NCBI GenBank assembly: GCA_021776335.1
Contig: JAJFGB010000008.1
Coordinates: 1-64,000, forward strand
Length of the DNA stretch: 64,000 bases
DNA from: Hyphococcus sp.
GTDB taxonomy: Bacteria; Pseudomonadota; Alphaproteobacteria; Caulobacterales; Parvularculaceae
Reading direction: 5' to 3'
Shown piece by piece: positions 62,177 to 64,000 of this stretch (its first letter is position 1; the number at the start of each line of letters is the position of its first letter). The notes beneath the pieces are model-generated. The model saw nothing but the letters and a program-made list of their open reading frames with translations. It made no database searches and was not told the DNA's origin. The position numbers and the translations under genes are program-made.

Positions 62177-63430
62177 CTATTGTTCCTGGGTGACGATGGT
62201 ATCGTTTGCAGGCTGTGATGATGCGCCGTAGACAGACATCATTGGCGCATCGCAGAGCACAGCTTCTATATAGTCGCCGAAGCCATTAAACCGGGTCGTG
62301 AGCGCGGCGCCATAAGCGCCGGTCATACCAAACTCTATATAATCGCCTTCGCTGATATCAGCAGGCAGCAGAAATGGTCCTTCCATAGCGTCAATGGAAT
62401 CGCAGGTCGGACCATAAAGTTTAAAGGGCGTAAGTGGCCGTTGCGGTCTTTCTGCGGAATGTACCAATGTTGCTGGAAAGACGAGGCCATTATGAGCAGC
62501 GTCATAGAGCGCGCCATAGGCGCCGTCATTGATGTGGAGCACATTGCCTTTACGCAATTCCACACGAACAATATGGCTGCCGGCTTCTGCACACAGCGCG
62601 CGGCCGGGCTCGCACCAAAGATCAGCATTTTCCAAAACCGGCATGTCGTCAAAGGCGGCTTTGATTTCCGCCACATAGAGTTCCAGCGGCGGCGGCGTCA
62701 GACCGGGATACCGACATGGAAACCCGCCGCCGATATCGACAATATCGACCGTTACGCCAGCCTGCCGGATCAGGTCGCTGACAACAGTCATCGCAATACG
62801 CCAAGCCTCGGGCCGCATGCATTGTGAACCCACATGGAAAGAAACGCCCAGCTCATGCGCGACGCCGCGCGCTTCGCGCAGCAGCATCACGGCTTCTGCG
62901 CCCTGTGCGCCGAATTTTCCCTCCAGCTTGTGCGCAGCGTAGTCCGACGACACGGCGAGGCGCGCAATAATATGAAGGTCTTGAGCGCCGTTTGTTTCGC
63001 CAACCAGCTTCGTCAATTCCTCGAGTGAATCGACCGCAAAAATCCTGACGCCATAGTCGAAATAAGCGCGGCGGATCGCCGAACGCGCCTTAACCGGATG
63101 CATAAAGGCGAGGGTTGCATCCGGGAACCTGTCCGACACGAGTTCGATTTCCGGCATGGAGGCGACATCGAACCAGCGCACGCCGGCTCTATAAACCGCA
63201 TCCAGGATCAGCGGATGCGGATTGGCTTTGATCGCGTAAAGAACGTCGCCTGGAAAGTTGCGCACAAACCAATCCGCAGCTTTTGTCGCTACGTGCGGCC
63301 GTATGCAATGAACGGGTAAGTCCGGCTCGGACCCTAGGACCAGCGCAAGCGCTGAGCTGTGCCTTTCCATCTCATGGAACCTCGCAAAAGCTGCTTCAAC
63401 CAAAGCGCCAATCTTGCGGAGAGGTCCCAT
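62177..63430 (-). CDS. Type III PLP-dependent ornithine/lysine decarboxylase
   Basis: 417 residues from an ATG at 63430; a further 32 residues are possible and the start is uncertain. PLP-Lys in 'YAIKANPHP' (about 68), 'FHVGSQC' His, 'VDIGGGFPCRYPG' phosphate loop, 'CEPGRALC', and active-site Cys in 'GPTCDSID' are all present: alanine-racemase-fold decarboxylase with ornithine (or lysine) as probable substrate. It makes putrescine (or cadaverine). It is followed by the DHS-family gene 91 bases downstream; together they form a polyamine module. A usg gene lies divergently upstream. Confidence 0.9.
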   Translation of the reverse strand: MGPLRKIGALVEAAFARFHEMERHSSALALVLGSEPDLPVHCIRPHVATKAADWFVRNFPGDVLYAIKANPHPLILDAVYRAGVRWFDVASMPEIELVSDRFPDATLAFMHPVKARSAIRRAYFDYGVRIFAVDSLEELTKLVGETNGAQDLHIIARLAVSSDYAAHKLEGKFGAQGAEAVMLLREARGVAHELGVSFHVGSQCMRPEAWRIAMTVVSDLIRQAGVTVDIVDIGGGFPCRYPGLTPPPLELYVAEIKAAFDDMPVLENADLWCEPGRALCAEAGSHIVRVELRKGNVLHINDGAYGALYDAAHNGLVFPATLVHSAERPQRPLTPFKLYGPTCDSIDAMEGPFLLPADISEGDYIEFGMTGAYGAALTTRFNGFGDYIEAVLCDAPMMSVYGASSQPANDTIVTQEQ

Positions 63431-63653
63431 GGGATTGGCGAAGCGCCCCAATAAGAAAGAGGCGCGTCCTTGTAAAGATAAAAAACCGCCGGACTTTGCG
63501 CATGTGTCGGCGGCGATTGGCAGCACTCTGACCGATTGGGTGCCAACTTATTGATATAAAATGAAAAAACCCACCAAAACACGCTTTTCACGGGCCGCCT
63601 TTTGGCAACAATTATCGGGTCAAATTGGGGTGAAGATCACGAGGAGAAAGCTG

Positions 63654-63923
63654 ATGGACATTGATCCGGGATTTACAGCGCAAATGGACGGGTATCGCCT
63701 GGCGACGGCCGAGATCCTTTATCATCTGCCGGACCATCCTGCGCTTCTCCAGAGCTATGTCTGGCAGGAGTATGATCTGGCGCCGGTCTATCCGGAGCTG
63801 CAGAAATTTCTCGAATTCTGGAGCCGTGACCTGGAGGGGCCGATCCACTCTGTGCGTGTTGCCGGGCGGCGGTTGATTGGCGCCGTCGAACTTCGATCTA
63901 TAAGCGCCTTCGGCCTGAACTAG
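63654..63923 (+). CDS. usg: Usg family protein
   Basis: 89 residues from an ATG preceded by GAGGAGAAA; longer frame starts are poor. 'GYRLATAEILYHLPDHPALLQSYVWQEYDLAPVYPELQKFL' (in parts) and 'GPIHSVRV' match the small Usg proteins found across alphaproteobacteria, named from a trp-operon neighbour. Molecular role unknown. The rest of the window (63924-64000) holds no visible feature. Confidence 0.85.
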   Translation: MDIDPGFTAQMDGYRLATAEILYHLPDHPALLQSYVWQEYDLAPVYPELQKFLEFWSRDLEGPIHSVRVAGRRLIGAVELRSISAFGLN

Positions 63924-64000
63924 CCGCCGGCACGCGCTGGTCAAGGCGGCGGTGATCCGGGATTATTGATCCACTTTTCGCAGACCTATCCCTGAACAAT

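Noticed and set aside
1-64000. tRNA genes, CRISPR arrays and insertion sequences
   Set aside because: No T-loop pattern in a tRNA context, no regular direct repeats and no transposase frame were seen by eye; a dedicated scan was not possible.

Overview
The window reads as a chromosomal segment of an alphaproteobacterium. The gene content supports this: an IalB-family secreted protein, a Usg protein, alphaproteobacterial-style HWE-free hybrid kinases, TonB receptors paired with a TPR-sulfotransferase, a bufferin operon, and a 45-bp intergenic palindrome of a kind common in alphaproteobacteria. A marine or aquatic relative of the Hyphomonadaceae or Parvularculaceae is my best guess; this is inference from gene content and not a phylogeny. 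There is no phage, insertion sequence, CRISPR array, rRNA or recognisable tRNA. Coding density is high and most genes have good Shine-Dalgarno sequences or overlapping start/stop codons.

Layout. 1-4.2 kb: the end of a TonB receptor, its terminator, a secreted alpha/beta hydrolase and a membrane-anchored winged-helix/TPR regulator. 4.4-13.8 kb (minus strand): a tightly coupled seven-gene operon encoding HMG-CoA reductase, a UbiA prenyltransferase, a rifampicin-phosphotransferase-like ATP dikinase, a DUF3419/BtaA-like aminocarboxypropyl transferase, a phytol/dolichol-kinase-like membrane protein, a GNAT acyltransferase and an OleC-like AMP ligase. No gene of a standard pathway accompanies it. 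I consider it the best candidate for an undescribed biosynthetic system, probably for a modified isoprenoid or ether-like lipid. 14.1-21.2 kb: three secreted DUF11-type proteins, one of them 1687 residues with a likely outer-membrane barrel.

21.3-36.7 kb is mostly central metabolism: a divergent PEP-carboxylase-like protein, thymidine kinase, dapF, aconitase, IalB protein, malate synthase, glutathione reductase, rpiA, glmU, gph and an XRE regulator. 36.8-44.3 kb holds two divergent histidine kinases (one hybrid with HPt), a DmpA-type peptidase and a TPR-sulfotransferase, which faces away from the complete TonB receptor at 44.8-47.4 kb. 47.6-49.8 kb has small membrane proteins, the palindromic repeat and a SEC-C gene broken by two single-base insertions.

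49.8-64 kb: class I ribonucleotide reductase alpha with candidate NrdR boxes, several membrane proteins, a thioesterase, a bufferin operon (DUF2282 precursor, DUF692 MNIO enzyme, DUF2063 partner, DoxX), an ABC-F ATPase, an HSL-type esterase, a deoxyhypusine-synthase-like protein next to an ornithine/lysine decarboxylase (polyamine module), and usg. The glyoxylate-shunt enzyme malate synthase near aconitase suggests growth on acetate or fatty acids. The bufferin operon suggests copper handling.
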